A stretch of 64,000 nucleotides of DNA from CALLPQ01 sp038531745 (GTDB lineage Bacteria > Pseudomonadota > Alphaproteobacteria > Caulobacterales > Parvularculaceae), in the NCBI GenBank assembly GCA_038531745.1, contig JBCBBJ010000009.1, positions 75,218 through 139,217 on the forward strand. Reading direction: 5' to 3'. The notes under the pieces were generated by a model. That model saw nothing but the letters and a program-made list of their open reading frames with translations, had not been told where the DNA came from and did not search any database. This document shows, piece after piece, positions 27,501-36,765 of this stretch; the first letter of the stretch is position 1, and the number at the start of each line of letters is the position of its first letter. A program made the position numbers and the translations under genes.

Positions 27501-28955
27501 ATGCCCGAGACACCGTCTTCGCCACCCGGCGCACGATCTGCCTCTGTGGTGACGCGGTTCGCCCCCTCGCCCACCGGATATCTGCATATTGGCGGGGCCC
27601 GCACAGCACTATTTAACTGGTTGTTTGCCCGTCACCATGGCGGAAAATTTCTATTGCGGATCGAAGACACAGACCGCAGCCGCCATAACGAAGACGCGGT
27701 GGCGGCCATCATCGACGGCTTGGCATGGCTCGGCCTTGATGCCGATGCACCGCCGATTTCGCAATTTGAAAATCGCGCGCGCCATTGTGCCGTGGCGCAT
27801 GAATTATTGGCGTCTGGCCATGCCTATCGCTGCTATCTTAGCGCGGAGGAGATTGCGGCCCTGCGTGAAAAAGCCCGTGCAAAAGATACCCGTTTTGAAA
27901 GTCCATGGCGGGATATGCCCAGCGATAAGTACCCTGATGGTCAACCATTCACCGTGCGGTTCAAAGCACCCCGCCACGGCGAAACCATCATTGAGGATGC
28001 GGTGCAAGGGCAGGTCACTTTTCCCAATCAGGCGCTCGACGATCTCATCTTGTTGCGCAGCGGCGCCGGCCAGGACGCTGGCGAGCCAACCTATAATTTG
28101 GCTGTTGTTGTTGATGACCACGATATGGGTATCAGCCATGTGATCCGCGGTGATGATCATCTGATTAATGCCGCGCGCCAGAGCCAGATTTACGATGCCC
28201 TTGGTTGGACCCGCCCGGTCTTTGCACACATCCCGCTGATCTTTGGCCCGGATGGCAAAAAGCTTTCAAAGCGCCACGGCGCACTCGGCGTTGAGGCCTA
28301 TCGCGACCAGGGCTATGTGGCGCCAGGGCTCGCAAATTACCTCTTGCGCCTTGGCTGGGCCCATGGGGATGAAGAAATCATCGAGCGCAACGGCGCAATT
28401 GATTTGTTCTCGCTGGACGGCATCAACAAGGCCCCGGCGCGGCTCGATTTTGACAAACTTGCCCATGTGAATGCCCACTATCTAATCGCCCTTAGTGATG
28501 ACGACTTTCTGGCGGCGGCAAACCCTTTTCTCAATGATCAGCTTAAAGATGAAAAGGAAGCTCTCCGCCGGGCGGTCCCCTATTTGAAATCGCGGTGCGC
28601 AACCCTTGCCGACATAAACGAGGCGGCGGCCTTCATCGCGCCGGAACGGCCCATCACCTTGTCGGGCAAAAAGGCCAAGCCGCTGCGCAAAGAGGGGACT
28701 CGCAACACCTTGATGGCATTGCAGGCACATCTCGGTGGCAACGCCGATTGGCGTGTTGCCGACAATCTGACAGAAAGTTTAGAGGCTTTCGCACAAGCAA
28801 ATGAGCTTGGGTTTGGACAATTTGGCCCGCCCTTGCGCGCGCTCCTCACGGCTGGTCACCCGTCACCCGATCTTGGTGTCGTTTTGTTCATTCTGGGCCG
28901 TGGCGAAGCCTTATCCCGTCTCGCCACAGGGTTAGAGACCCAGGAGATAAACTAG
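27501..28955 (+). CDS. gltX: Glutamyl-tRNA synthetase
   Basis: 484 residues. Class I synthetase: RFAPSPTGYLHIGGARTAL holds the HIGH-type motif, LLRIEDTDRSR the glutamate-binding loop, and KKLSKRHGALGV the KMSKS-type loop. The C-terminal helical anticodon-binding domain is complete. It attaches glutamate to tRNA-Glu. Alphaproteobacteria often carry two GltX paralogues and use amidotransferase for Gln-tRNA; which paralogue this is cannot be said from the window. gltA follows 157 bp later. Confidence 0.96.
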   Translation: MPETPSSPPGARSASVVTRFAPSPTGYLHIGGARTALFNWLFARHHGGKFLLRIEDTDRSRHNEDAVAAIIDGLAWLGLDADAPPISQFENRARHCAVAHELLASGHAYRCYLSAEEIAALREKARAKDTRFESPWRDMPSDKYPDGQPFTVRFKAPRHGETIIEDAVQGQVTFPNQALDDLILLRSGAGQDAGEPTYNLAVVVDDHDMGISHVIRGDDHLINAARQSQIYDALGWTRPVFAHIPLIFGPDGKKLSKRHGALGVEAYRDQGYVAPGLANYLLRLGWAHGDEEIIERNGAIDLFSLDGINKAPARLDFDKLAHVNAHYLIALSDDDFLAAANPFLNDQLKDEKEALRRAVPYLKSRCATLADINEAAAFIAPERPITLSGKKAKPLRKEGTRNTLMALQAHLGGNADWRVADNLTESLEAFAQANELGFGQFGPPLRALLTAGHPSPDLGVVLFILGRGEALSRLATGLETQEIN

Positions 28956-29112
28956 TATTTTCAATGGGTTGTCCCAGTTCAGACCTCCGCTGGGGTTTCT
29001 ACAGAGCCTGCAACATGAAGGTGAGAACCCCGTGTGAAGTCAGGCCTTGGTTTGGGTCGGCATTCGCGTATATTGCAGCGCAAAACAGCCTTTAGTCCCC
29101 TAAGGAGTCCCC

Positions 29113-30420
29113 ATGGAAAGCACGTTAAAACCCGCCGGCACAATGCACTTGTCCTTTGATGGCAAAACCGGGGAATTTCCGGTCTATAGCGGCACCGACG
29201 GGCCCGACGTGGTCGATATCCGCACCTTTGCCAAACAAACCGGCACATTCACTTTTGATCCCGGTTTTACCTCAACCGGCAGTTGCGAATCGAAAATCAC
29301 CTTTATCGACGGGCAAAACGGGGTCTTGCTCTATCGCGGTTATCCGATTGATCAGCTTGCAGAGCAATCAAGCTTTACTGAAGTTGCCTATCTGCTCCTT
29401 AAAGGTGAATTGCCAACCCATGCGGAATTTGAGGAATTTGATAATGCGATCACCATGCACACCATGGTGCATGAGCAATTGAAAAATTTCTTCAACGGCT
29501 TCCGGCGCGATGCTCACCCCATGGCGATTATGGTTGGCGTCGTAGGCGCGCTATCGGCATTTTATCATGACTCCACCGACATTAATGATGAAGAGCAGCG
29601 GAAGATCGCCAGCCACCGGATGATTGCCAAAATGCCGACAATCGCGGCAATGGCGTTCAAATACTCCACGGGCCAGCCCTTTATCTTCCCGAAGAATGAT
29701 CTGGGGTACACTGAAAATTTCATGCGCATGTGTTTTGCCGTGCCTGCAGAGGATTATGAGATCAATAAGACGCTCGCGGCTGCTCTCGATAAGATTTTTA
29801 TCTTGCATATGGACCATGAACAAAATGCCTCAACCTCCACGGTGCGTTTGGCGGGCTCATCAGGGGCCAATCCGTTTGCCTGCATCGCCGCGGGTATTGC
29901 CTCGCTTTGGGGTCCCTCCCATGGCGGTGCCAATGAGGCGGCGCTCAATATGCTGCAGGAGATCGGCAGTGTTGAGCGTATCCCGGAATATATTGCTCGG
30001 GCAAAAGACAAAGACGATCCCTTTCGTCTGATGGGTTTTGGTCACCGCGTTTACAAAAATTATGACCCGCGCGCGACCGTGATGCGCAAATCCTGCCATG
30101 AGGTGTTGGACGCCATCGGTGTCAAAGACGATCCGTTGTTACAGGTGGCCATGGAGCTTGAAAAAATTGCGCTGGAAGACGAGTATTTCGTTTCCAAAAA
30201 GCTTTATCCTAATATCGATTTTTATTCAGGCATCACGTTGAAGGCGCTTGGCTTCCCCACCGACATGTTCACGGTGTTGTTCGCCCTCGCGCGGACCGTT
30301 GGTTGGATTGCTCAGTGGTCGGAAATGCTTGAGGACCCCAGCCAGAAGATCGGCCGGCCACGTCAAATTTATACTGGCGCGGCAAAACGCGATTTCGTCA
30401 GTGTGTCTGACCGCGGCTGA
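29113..30420 (+). CDS. gltA: Citrate synthase, hexameric type
   Basis: 435 residues; ATG preceded by AAGGAG. Typical of Gram-negative type II enzymes: the N-terminal beta domain with DPGFTSTGSCESKITFIDG, then the catalytic His in HMDHEQNASTSTVRLAGSSG, the second in GFGHRVYKNYDPRA, and the Asp in the ALARTVGWIAQWSEM vicinity. It condenses acetyl-CoA and oxaloacetate in the TCA cycle. It also competes with PhaA, encoded about 7 kb away, for acetyl-CoA. Confidence 0.97.
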   Translation: MESTLKPAGTMHLSFDGKTGEFPVYSGTDGPDVVDIRTFAKQTGTFTFDPGFTSTGSCESKITFIDGQNGVLLYRGYPIDQLAEQSSFTEVAYLLLKGELPTHAEFEEFDNAITMHTMVHEQLKNFFNGFRRDAHPMAIMVGVVGALSAFYHDSTDINDEEQRKIASHRMIAKMPTIAAMAFKYSTGQPFIFPKNDLGYTENFMRMCFAVPAEDYEINKTLAAALDKIFILHMDHEQNASTSTVRLAGSSGANPFACIAAGIASLWGPSHGGANEAALNMLQEIGSVERIPEYIARAKDKDDPFRLMGFGHRVYKNYDPRATVMRKSCHEVLDAIGVKDDPLLQVAMELEKIALEDEYFVSKKLYPNIDFYSGITLKALGFPTDMFTVLFALARTVGWIAQWSEMLEDPSQKIGRPRQIYTGAAKRDFVSVSDRG

Positions 30421-30432
30421 GGCGTAAAACGC

Positions 30433-30475
30433 TGCCCAATCCGACCGTCGATAAAAGGTGGGCGTTCGTTTTCTC
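30433..30475. terminator. Imperfect stem between convergent gltA and the reductase-like gene
   Basis: GCCCA pairs with TGGGC across a 20-base loop, extended by a wobble pair, and is followed by TTCGTTTTCT on the plus strand. This could terminate gltA and, on the minus strand, the convergent gene. The stem is short and the loop long, so confidence is low. Confidence 0.35.
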
Positions 30476-32197
30476 TCAGCCTTGTGCTGCCACATCAGCC
30501 ATTTCGGCGAGGGCGGCATGGATATCGCTGACAACAACCGAGCCCTCGCCCACGGCATTGGCAACCCGTTTCACCGACCCAATCCGCACATCGCCCACCG
30601 CATAAACACGGGGCAACGCCGTTTCATAGCGCGTTGGCATCCGGTCGAGCGTCCATTGGGCTTTGACGAGATCAAGATTGCCGAGATCAGCCCCGGTTTT
30701 GATAAATCCGCGCGGCCCTTTCGCCAATGTGTTTGGCAACCAATCGGTAAAGGGCGCCGCCCCGATAAAGAGAAACACATAAGGGGTCGACAAGCCCGTG
30801 CCCGCCGGTTTGCCGCCAACCATCACATCAATCTGCGCCAGATGGCCATCGCCCTGGAACGCTGAAATTTCTGTTTCCGGATGCAGATGAATATTCGGCG
30901 TCTCTTCCAGCCTACGTACGAGATATTCCGACATGGTCTCGCGAATATCGGGTCGCCGATAAAGCACATGAACCTGGCGTGCCGATTGGGATAAAAATAC
31001 CGCACCCTGCCCCGCAGAATTACCGGCGCCCACCACCGCAACATCCTGATCGTTACACAATTGTGCCTCCATGGGGGTAGCCCCGTAATAGATGCCGCGC
31101 CCTTCAAAAATCTCGAGTTGATCGATCGGCAGTTTTCGGTACTGCGCGCCGGTGGCGATGACCACAGCTTTTGCCTTAAAGGCCCGGCCATCAGCCAGTG
31201 TCAGGCAATAGGCGTTGCCACCGGTCAACGGCTCCAATTTTTCTGCCCGCACGGGCGAGGCGATCCGTACCCCGAATTTCTGCGCTTGTACCGCAGCATT
31301 GTTTGCAAGCTCCCGGCCGGAAATCCCTGTGGGAAACCCCAGATAGTTTTCAATTTTCGACGATGTACCCGCCTGACCACCCGGGCCGTCAGTATCAATG
31401 GTCAAGACGGAAAGACCCTCTGATGCCGCATAAACAGACGCAGCCAGACCGGCCGGTCCAGCGCCCACGATGAGAACATCCGCACACGCTCCATCGGGCA
31501 AAAGGTCGAGACCATACGCCTCACTTACCTCACGTATATTCGGCTTGCGTAATGCCAACGAAGAGCCCCGCAAAACGACTGGCAAATCATCAGTCGTGAA
31601 CCCCTTAGTCACCAGAATTTTCTGTGCAACGGGGTCATCGTCACTGTTAATCCATGCATGATTAACCTCATGCTTGGTGAAAAGATCGCGGATTGCAAAA
31701 ACCGTGCGATCACCGCGTGAGCCGACAATGACAGTTGTCGCAAGACCCGATGTGCGCGCCCAGGCGCGCCGCGCCACAAACGCGCGGATAAATACATCAG
31801 AGAGCGCGGAATTTTCCACCAATAGACGTTGGAAATCTTCCTGGGGAATATGCAGGAGCGTGCCCGCTTCGGCCATTTTCCCCGTGGCAAGCGTTGTTTG
31901 ACCGGTGAGCACAGCAAGGTCGCCAGAAAACTGACCCGGCGTCATCCAACCAATCCGCCGTGTTTCGCCAGCATCGGTCACCAACACATCGAGCTGGCCA
32001 GATAAAACAACAAGGCAATCAACCGCCTTGTCACCCTCGGTAAACAGAACAGCCCCGGCAGCGTGGTCACGGGCCTGCCCAAATTGGCGCAATTGCTCAA
32101 TTTCAGCGGAGGAAAAAGTAAAATTGACCGCAGCGGGAGGCGCGCCCGCATCCGTATTTCGGCGTAGCGGCGATTGATGTGGGAGGCTGTCGGTCAT
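30476..32197 (-). CDS. Fusion of a cyclic-nucleotide-binding domain and a thioredoxin-reductase-like FAD protein without CxxC
   Basis: About 573 residues; the ATG at 32197 follows AAGGAG. Residues about 30-145 are a cNMP-binding fold (LSGQLDVLVTDAG, MTPGQFSGDLAVLTG). A short glutaredoxin-like segment (about 155-225) follows, then the FAD domain with VLIVGAGPAGLAASVYAASEG and the NAD(P)H loop VAVVGAGNSAGQGAVFLS. Where thioredoxin reductase has C-A-T-C, this protein reads G-A-T-P, so it cannot run the standard dithiol relay. Similar fusions are known in bacteria and annotated as FAD-dependent oxidoreductases; the electron acceptor and the ligand of the sensor domain are unknown. It is divergent from the DUF1223 gene. 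Confidence 0.88.
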   Translation of the reverse strand: MTDSLPHQSPLRRNTDAGAPPAAVNFTFSSAEIEQLRQFGQARDHAAGAVLFTEGDKAVDCLVVLSGQLDVLVTDAGETRRIGWMTPGQFSGDLAVLTGQTTLATGKMAEAGTLLHIPQEDFQRLLVENSALSDVFIRAFVARRAWARTSGLATTVIVGSRGDRTVFAIRDLFTKHEVNHAWINSDDDPVAQKILVTKGFTTDDLPVVLRGSSLALRKPNIREVSEAYGLDLLPDGACADVLIVGAGPAGLAASVYAASEGLSVLTIDTDGPGGQAGTSSKIENYLGFPTGISGRELANNAAVQAQKFGVRIASPVRAEKLEPLTGGNAYCLTLADGRAFKAKAVVIATGAQYRKLPIDQLEIFEGRGIYYGATPMEAQLCNDQDVAVVGAGNSAGQGAVFLSQSARQVHVLYRRPDIRETMSEYLVRRLEETPNIHLHPETEISAFQGDGHLAQIDVMVGGKPAGTGLSTPYVFLFIGAAPFTDWLPNTLAKGPRGFIKTGADLGNLDLVKAQWTLDRMPTRYETALPRVYAVGDVRIGSVKRVANAVGEGSVVVSDIHAALAEMADVAAQG

Positions 32198-32354
32198 GGA
32201 AAACTCCTTGTCCTGCAAACGCAGCTTGAGGGCGCTGTTGGCAGGCCTATCGGGGCAAATCTATCCCGTCAATCTCGCACAGGTGTGATCAATCGTGGTT
32301 CGTATGGAGCGGATGGTTGGGGTACATTACCAAGGTTAGAATAGGAATTTTGTC

Positions 32355-33236
32355 GTGTCGCTATCTCAACTCACTTTCACCCGCTTCATGGTCCGTGCCG
32401 TGAGCGCTATTGTCCTTCTTGCGGCGCTTTATGGTGCATGGGTGATGATCCTAACCGTGCAAAGTGACGGGGCTGCTGGCCTTTTTGAGCCCGATGCGAC
32501 GGCACAAACCACCCCCATGCAGGTGAAATCAGCCCGCACGGCGCGCTTGAAGAACGCAAATGGCGTGGGTAACAGGAACAGGCCCATATTAGTGGAAATG
32601 TTTCTTTCTCAGTCTTGTTCGTCATGCGTACCGGCGGCTGCTTTCGTGCGCGAACTCGCCGAACGTGAGGATGTGGTGATTTTATCGTGGCATGTGGACT
32701 ACTGGGACACATTATCCGTGGGCAGACATGGAAAATGGAAAGACCCCTATTCAAGTCCCGATTTTACCCGTCGTCAGCGCACCTATGCGCGTCAAACCTT
32801 TGAACCCCGCCGGGTTTACACCCCGCAAGCCGTCGTGGCAGGGCGGGCCGAATATGTTGGCGCTCGCCGCGGACAGATTAATCTAGCTATTACACAGTAT
32901 GCAGATGATAACGCTTTACCAATCGTCACACTACAAAAATCACCAGGTACCGATGGGTCAGAGCTCCTTCAGGTGAGCGTGTCAAACCCGCCTGTGGGTG
33001 CAAAACTGCGCGTAGTGCAGTTTTTACCACTGACCCAAACGAGTATTCTTGGCGGCGAAAATGCGGGCGTCGATTGGCAGGAAGCAAATGTTGTTGTGGA
33101 AAGCACAATCGTGGCGTTATCCCCCGGCGGGCCCATGACAATTGACCCGGCGGTTTATCAATCGGTACCGGGAACAAATTGTGCCATCTTGGTAGAGAAT
33201 AAAAACGCCCAGGCACTGGCAGCTTCCTATTGCTGA
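32355..33236 (+). CDS. DUF1223 secreted thioredoxin-like protein
   Basis: 293 residues with a GTG start; an ATG 11 codons on is possible. The N-terminal hydrophobic segment (about 14-36) is a signal peptide or anchor. The DUF1223 core follows: VEMFLSQSCSSCVPAA, in which CSSC sits in the thioredoxin-fold position, then ILSWHVDYWDTL and YTPQAVVAGRAEYVGAR. DUF1223 proteins are exported, and their redox role is presumed from the fold only. It has the divergent reductase-like gene on one side and fur, convergent, on the other. Confidence 0.88.
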   Translation: MSLSQLTFTRFMVRAVSAIVLLAALYGAWVMILTVQSDGAAGLFEPDATAQTTPMQVKSARTARLKNANGVGNRNRPILVEMFLSQSCSSCVPAAAFVRELAEREDVVILSWHVDYWDTLSVGRHGKWKDPYSSPDFTRRQRTYARQTFEPRRVYTPQAVVAGRAEYVGARRGQINLAITQYADDNALPIVTLQKSPGTDGSELLQVSVSNPPVGAKLRVVQFLPLTQTSILGGENAGVDWQEANVVVESTIVALSPGGPMTIDPAVYQSVPGTNCAILVENKNAQALAASYC

Positions 33237-33291
33237 CTGGCCCCAGTCACCGGCGATTACACTGGGCATCGATTCCGAGATGGAATCGCTT

Positions 33292-33783
33292 TTAAGCCTT
33301 GCCGTCAGGTGTTTCATTGATAGGGACACCATAGAGCTCCAGGCGGTGTGACAGCAGCCGGTAGCCATGCTCTTCCGCGATGCGATGCTGGAGCTTTTCA
33401 ATCTCGTCATTGACAAATTCGATCACGTTACCGGACCGCACATCAATGAGATGATCATGGTGATCGTCGGAGGCTTCTTCATACCGCGAGCGCCCGTCTT
33501 GAAAGTCGTGGCGTGCCACCACATTGGCTTCTTCAAAAAGCCGCATGGTCCGATAGACCGTCGCAATGGAAATGCGCGAATCGATTTCACTGGCACGTCG
33601 GTGAATTTCCTCCACATCCGGATGATCGGTTGCAATAGAGAGGACCCGCGCAATGACGCGGCGCTGTTCTGTCATCCGCATGCCTTTTTCGACGCATAAG
33701 CGTTCGAGGCGGTGTGCGGCATCGCGATCCGCTTGATCGCTTTGCGGTGTGGTTGTCGCGTTGGCTTTGGGCGCATTCGTCAT
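33292..33783 (-). CDS. fur: Fur family metal-responsive transcriptional repressor
   Basis: About 163 residues from an ATG at 33783 (a GTG at 33846 is open upstream). The winged helix contains MRMTEQRRVIARVL and SIATVYRTMRLFEEANVV, and the metal-binding region DHHDHLIDVRSGNVIEF. It lacks the C-terminal CxxC pairs that hold structural zinc in many Fur proteins, as is usual for alphaproteobacterial Fur/Mur. It follows rimI and tsaB on the same strand, a common alphaproteobacterial cluster. Iron or manganese sensing cannot be decided from sequence here. Confidence 0.92.
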   Translation of the reverse strand: MTNAPKANATTTPQSDQADRDAAHRLERLCVEKGMRMTEQRRVIARVLSIATDHPDVEEIHRRASEIDSRISIATVYRTMRLFEEANVVARHDFQDGRSRYEEASDDHHDHLIDVRSGNVIEFVNDEIEKLQHRIAEEHGYRLLSHRLELYGVPINETPDGKA

Positions 33784-33860
33784 GCCGGGCTCACTAATCG
33801 TTGCGCTGGCGCATTCGAGCCAGCTTTTGGTAACGTCTGACCGCACCGCTCGCCATGAGG

Positions 33861-34337
33861 TTAGAGGGCGCGGGCCATGACTAGCGCGTCGCTGCCATCT
33901 TTGTAATAGTGCTTACGCCGCGCCACCTCGTGATAGCCAGCACCCCGATAAAGTGCAAGCGCAGCCCGGTTTTCGCTGTCCACATCAAGAACCATCCGGC
34001 AGAGCCCCTTGGTGCGTGCGGTGTTTTCGATCCCTGTCAGCATAAAGCGCCCCAGCCCTTGTTGCCGACCGGGCGGGGCAACACCGAAAGAAAGAATTTC
34101 GCCCTCGTCCCCTATGCGGCGCCACACGGCGAAACCAGTGGGCGGCGGCGTTTCGGCGCCGATTGGCATTGCCAACCCCGCAAGAAAGACGAAGACGTGG
34201 GGCGCGGCTACACTGTGCGCGATTGCCCCCTGGGGCCAAGCACGCGGCCCGAATGCGGATTTTTCAAGTGCCACAAGGAGAGGCGCATCCGCCGCCGTCG
34301 CGGCCCAACCGTGAAACCGGCCGTCATTCGATGTCAT
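33861..34337 (-). CDS. rimI: Ribosomal-protein-alanine N-acetyltransferase, RimI-like GNAT
   Basis: 158 residues. The GNAT acetyl-CoA loop is GRQQGLGRFML, preceded by a central ILSFGVAPP strand and followed by MVLDVDSENRAALALYRGAGYHEVARRKHYY, which is the conserved end of RimI. It acetylates N-terminal alanine of ribosomal protein S18 in E. coli. The start overlaps the tsaB stop by four bases, and the tsaB-rimI pairing is common across bacteria. Confidence 0.92.
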   Translation of the reverse strand: MTSNDGRFHGWAATAADAPLLVALEKSAFGPRAWPQGAIAHSVAAPHVFVFLAGLAMPIGAETPPPTGFAVWRRIGDEGEILSFGVAPPGRQQGLGRFMLTGIENTARTKGLCRMVLDVDSENRAALALYRGAGYHEVARRKHYYKDGSDALVMARAL

Positions 34338-35101
34338 GACCGCGCCTGCGCTTTGCGGAGCGCGTCAAAGGCCGATCGCGCGGATGGTTTTGCATCGGGC
34401 GGGCGCAAATAAAACGGTGCTGGCTTTTTGCCGGTTACCGGCAGGCTGGCAAGTGTTTTGATGAGCGACGGCCCATCAATCTGATCGACCGATTGCGTTT
34501 GTGTTCTCCATTGCGCGAGGCGCTGAGAGACAGTGCAATCCTGCAATAGCACACGCCCCGACCCTGGCAGCCAGCAGCGTGCACCCGCCGGCACCGATTG
34601 TTCAAGCCAGTCCGCCGCCGCCTGCGGCGTCAGCGCCAATGGTGCCGTCACGGTACGGAGCGTTTCGTCACCCCAGTCATAAAGTGCAGCGTAAACTTCC
34701 CCCCGGCGCGCATCAATCAGCGGCGCAATAAAGCGCGCGGCATCATCGTCACCCGATACCTGGTCCGCCCATTCGTTTGCTACAGAAAGGGCCAGCGCCT
34801 CGAGGCTCGTGATGCCCACAAGGTCGCAAGCGTGGCCCAGCGCCAAGCCGCGGGCAAACGCAACACCAACTCTGATCCCGGTAAAACCGCCGGGTCCGGT
34901 CACCACCCCAATGCGCGCCAGATCAGACACCCGCCAACCTGCATCGGCAAGCGCCCTTTGCGCCATGGGCGCAAGACATTCCGCATGCCCCTTTTCGAGC
35001 AATTCCGTTTCATGGGCCATGATACGCAGATCGTCATCACCGGAAACAGCCAGCGTGACCGAGCACCGTTGCAGGGCAGTATCAATGATCATCAGCTTCA
35101 C
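34334..35101 (-). CDS. tsaB: tRNA threonylcarbamoyladenosine biosynthesis protein TsaB
   Basis: About 255 residues from a GTG at 35101, which gives the expected N-terminus (V)KLMIIDTALQRC and follows GGGGG; the frame runs further up but with unlike sequence. ASKHA-fold features include the family hallmark VVTGPGGFTGIRVGVAFARGLAL and the central ALIDARRGEVYAALYD-type segment (PLIDARRGEVYAALYDWG). With TsaD and TsaE it makes the t6A37 modification of ANN-decoding tRNAs. It heads the tsaB-rimI-fur group. Confidence 0.93.
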   Translation of the reverse strand: MKLMIIDTALQRCSVTLAVSGDDDLRIMAHETELLEKGHAECLAPMAQRALADAGWRVSDLARIGVVTGPGGFTGIRVGVAFARGLALGHACDLVGITSLEALALSVANEWADQVSGDDDAARFIAPLIDARRGEVYAALYDWGDETLRTVTAPLALTPQAAADWLEQSVPAGARCWLPGSGRVLLQDCTVSQRLAQWRTQTQSVDQIDGPSLIKTLASLPVTGKKPAPFYLRPPDAKPSARSAFDALRKAQARS

Positions 35102-35261
35102 AGAACACCCCCTTTGCCAAACGCCTTGCCCCTTACCCCAGAGCACGGACCAACCGGCGGGCAGGCGCACCGTCATCCATGGCCGCAATTGTGACTTGTG
35201 GCAATCCGGTCTGGCGGAGTATGCCGGTGATCGTGAATTCAATCTATCCGTGAGGCGAACT

Positions 35262-35711
35262 ATGCTGGCCACATCGCTCTTCTATCCTATCGTTGCCATG
35301 ACCATGCTTACCCTTTTGGTGTTAGCCGTGATGATGCTTCGCCGCGTGCGGTGCATGCGCTTGCGCGGGCTCGGCATCAATCAATTGCCAGGCACCCGGG
35401 CGGGGCTCGCCGATCAGCCAGACGGGCCTGTCTGGGATGCGCGCACAGCAGCGGCGAGCGACCAGTTTGCTAATCTTTTCGAGACACCGATCCTGTTTTA
35501 TGTTTCGTGCTTAGGCCTCATTATCCTTGATGCGGTGAGCCCGGTGTCATTCTTTGCCGCCTGGATATTTGTTGTGGCACGGATGGCCCATGCGGGCATC
35601 CATCTCACCTACAATCTTGTGGGCCACCGCTTTGCCGCCTTCGCTGTCTCCATGGTCGCCTTGGTCAGACTCTTCATCAGCATGCTCATAGCTGTTTTCT
35701 CAATTGGATGA
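35262..35711 (+). CDS. MAPEG family membrane protein
   Basis: 149 residues from an ATG at 35262 after GAGGCG. Four membrane helices are evident (about 5-25, 65-85, 90-110, 125-145). The family pattern is visible as ASDQFANLFETPILFYV and ARMAHAGIHLTYN, matching the conserved NxxE-P and R-x-x-H-x-x-x-x-x-x-x-N elements. Eukaryotic relatives are glutathione or leukotriene transferases; bacterial members are mostly uncharacterised. It is followed seven bases later by the nitrilase gene. Confidence 0.88.
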   Translation: MLATSLFYPIVAMTMLTLLVLAVMMLRRVRCMRLRGLGINQLPGTRAGLADQPDGPVWDARTAAASDQFANLFETPILFYVSCLGLIILDAVSPVSFFAAWIFVVARMAHAGIHLTYNLVGHRFAAFAVSMVALVRLFISMLIAVFSIG

Positions 35712-35717
35712 GGTATC

Positions 35718-36707
35718 ATGACACCTGACACCAGCATTCGCCTTGCCGCCATTCAAGCCGCGCCGGTCTTGTTTGACAAAGACGCCTCCACCGAGAAAGC
35801 CTGCGATCTTATCAGACAGGCGGGCAAGGACGGCGCCGCCTTTGCCGTCTTTGGCGAAACCTGGTTGCCGGGCTATCCCTTCTGGATTGAAAGCGCCGTC
35901 AACGACGCCACATGGCAGGCAAGCGCCGACTATCTGGCGAATGCCGTCACCCTCGGCGGGCCGGAAACCGTGGCTTTGTGCGCCGCCGCGAAGGAAGCCG
36001 GTACTGATGTGGTAATCGGCATTGCCGAAAAAGATCCCCATAGCGCCGGCACCGTCTATTGCACGGCCCTCACAATCGGCTGCGAAGGTGAGATCCTCAA
36101 CCGGCATCGCAAGCTCAAACCCACCCACGCCGAGCGCATCATTTGGGGCGATGGCGACGCGGCAGGCTTGCACCCCGTGGAGCGGTCTTACGGGAAGATT
36201 TCCGCTCTGAACTGTTGGGAACATCAAATGATGCTGCCCGGATATACGCTTGCGGCGCGCGGGACGCAGTTTCACGCCGCGCTGTGGCCCGGATGGGAAA
36301 AAACACCGCGTCCGGAGGAATATTGCTGGTCACGCCAATTGGTGCTGTCGCGCGCCTATGCCAGCCAAGCCGCCGCTTATGTGGTGTGTGCCGCGGGCTT
36401 GCGCCTGAAATCTCATATTCCTGATAGGTACAAACGGTTTGACCAGTGGGAACATGCCGGCCATTCCGCAATCATCGATCCCCGCGGCGAGATTATTGCT
36501 GGCCCCGTGGAGGGCGAAACAATCCTCATGGCGGAAGCCAGCCTCGACACCGTGCGCGCCGCAAACGCCGCGGTGGATATTGCCGGGCATTATTCACGCC
36601 CGGACATTTTTGACCTGCAAGTGGATGATACGCCGCGAGAGGGATCTGTGCGATTTACCAGCGAAGGTGTATTCGATGAACCGACCGCCACCAAACCGGC
36701 GGAATGA
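35718..36707 (+). CDS. Nitrilase / carbon-nitrogen hydrolase
   Basis: 329 residues with the complete Glu-Lys-Cys triad: Glu47 in VFGETWLPGYPFW, Lys132 in NRHRKLKPTHAER, and Cys166 in LNCWEHQMM. The Trp-Glu after the cysteine and the length fit true nitrilases (branch 1, nitrile to carboxylic acid plus ammonia) better than amidases. The physiological nitrile is unknown. It is probably co-transcribed with the MAPEG gene seven bases upstream and converges on phaR. Confidence 0.92.
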   Translation: MTPDTSIRLAAIQAAPVLFDKDASTEKACDLIRQAGKDGAAFAVFGETWLPGYPFWIESAVNDATWQASADYLANAVTLGGPETVALCAAAKEAGTDVVIGIAEKDPHSAGTVYCTALTIGCEGEILNRHRKLKPTHAERIIWGDGDAAGLHPVERSYGKISALNCWEHQMMLPGYTLAARGTQFHAALWPGWEKTPRPEEYCWSRQLVLSRAYASQAAAYVVCAAGLRLKSHIPDRYKRFDQWEHAGHSAIIDPRGEIIAGPVEGETILMAEASLDTVRAANAAVDIAGHYSRPDIFDLQVDDTPREGSVRFTSEGVFDEPTATKPAE

Positions 36708-36765
36708 AACACCGTCCTTATCAATTGGAGGTGCGCCAGGTGACCCGCAGCCAGGCGCTGGTCCT

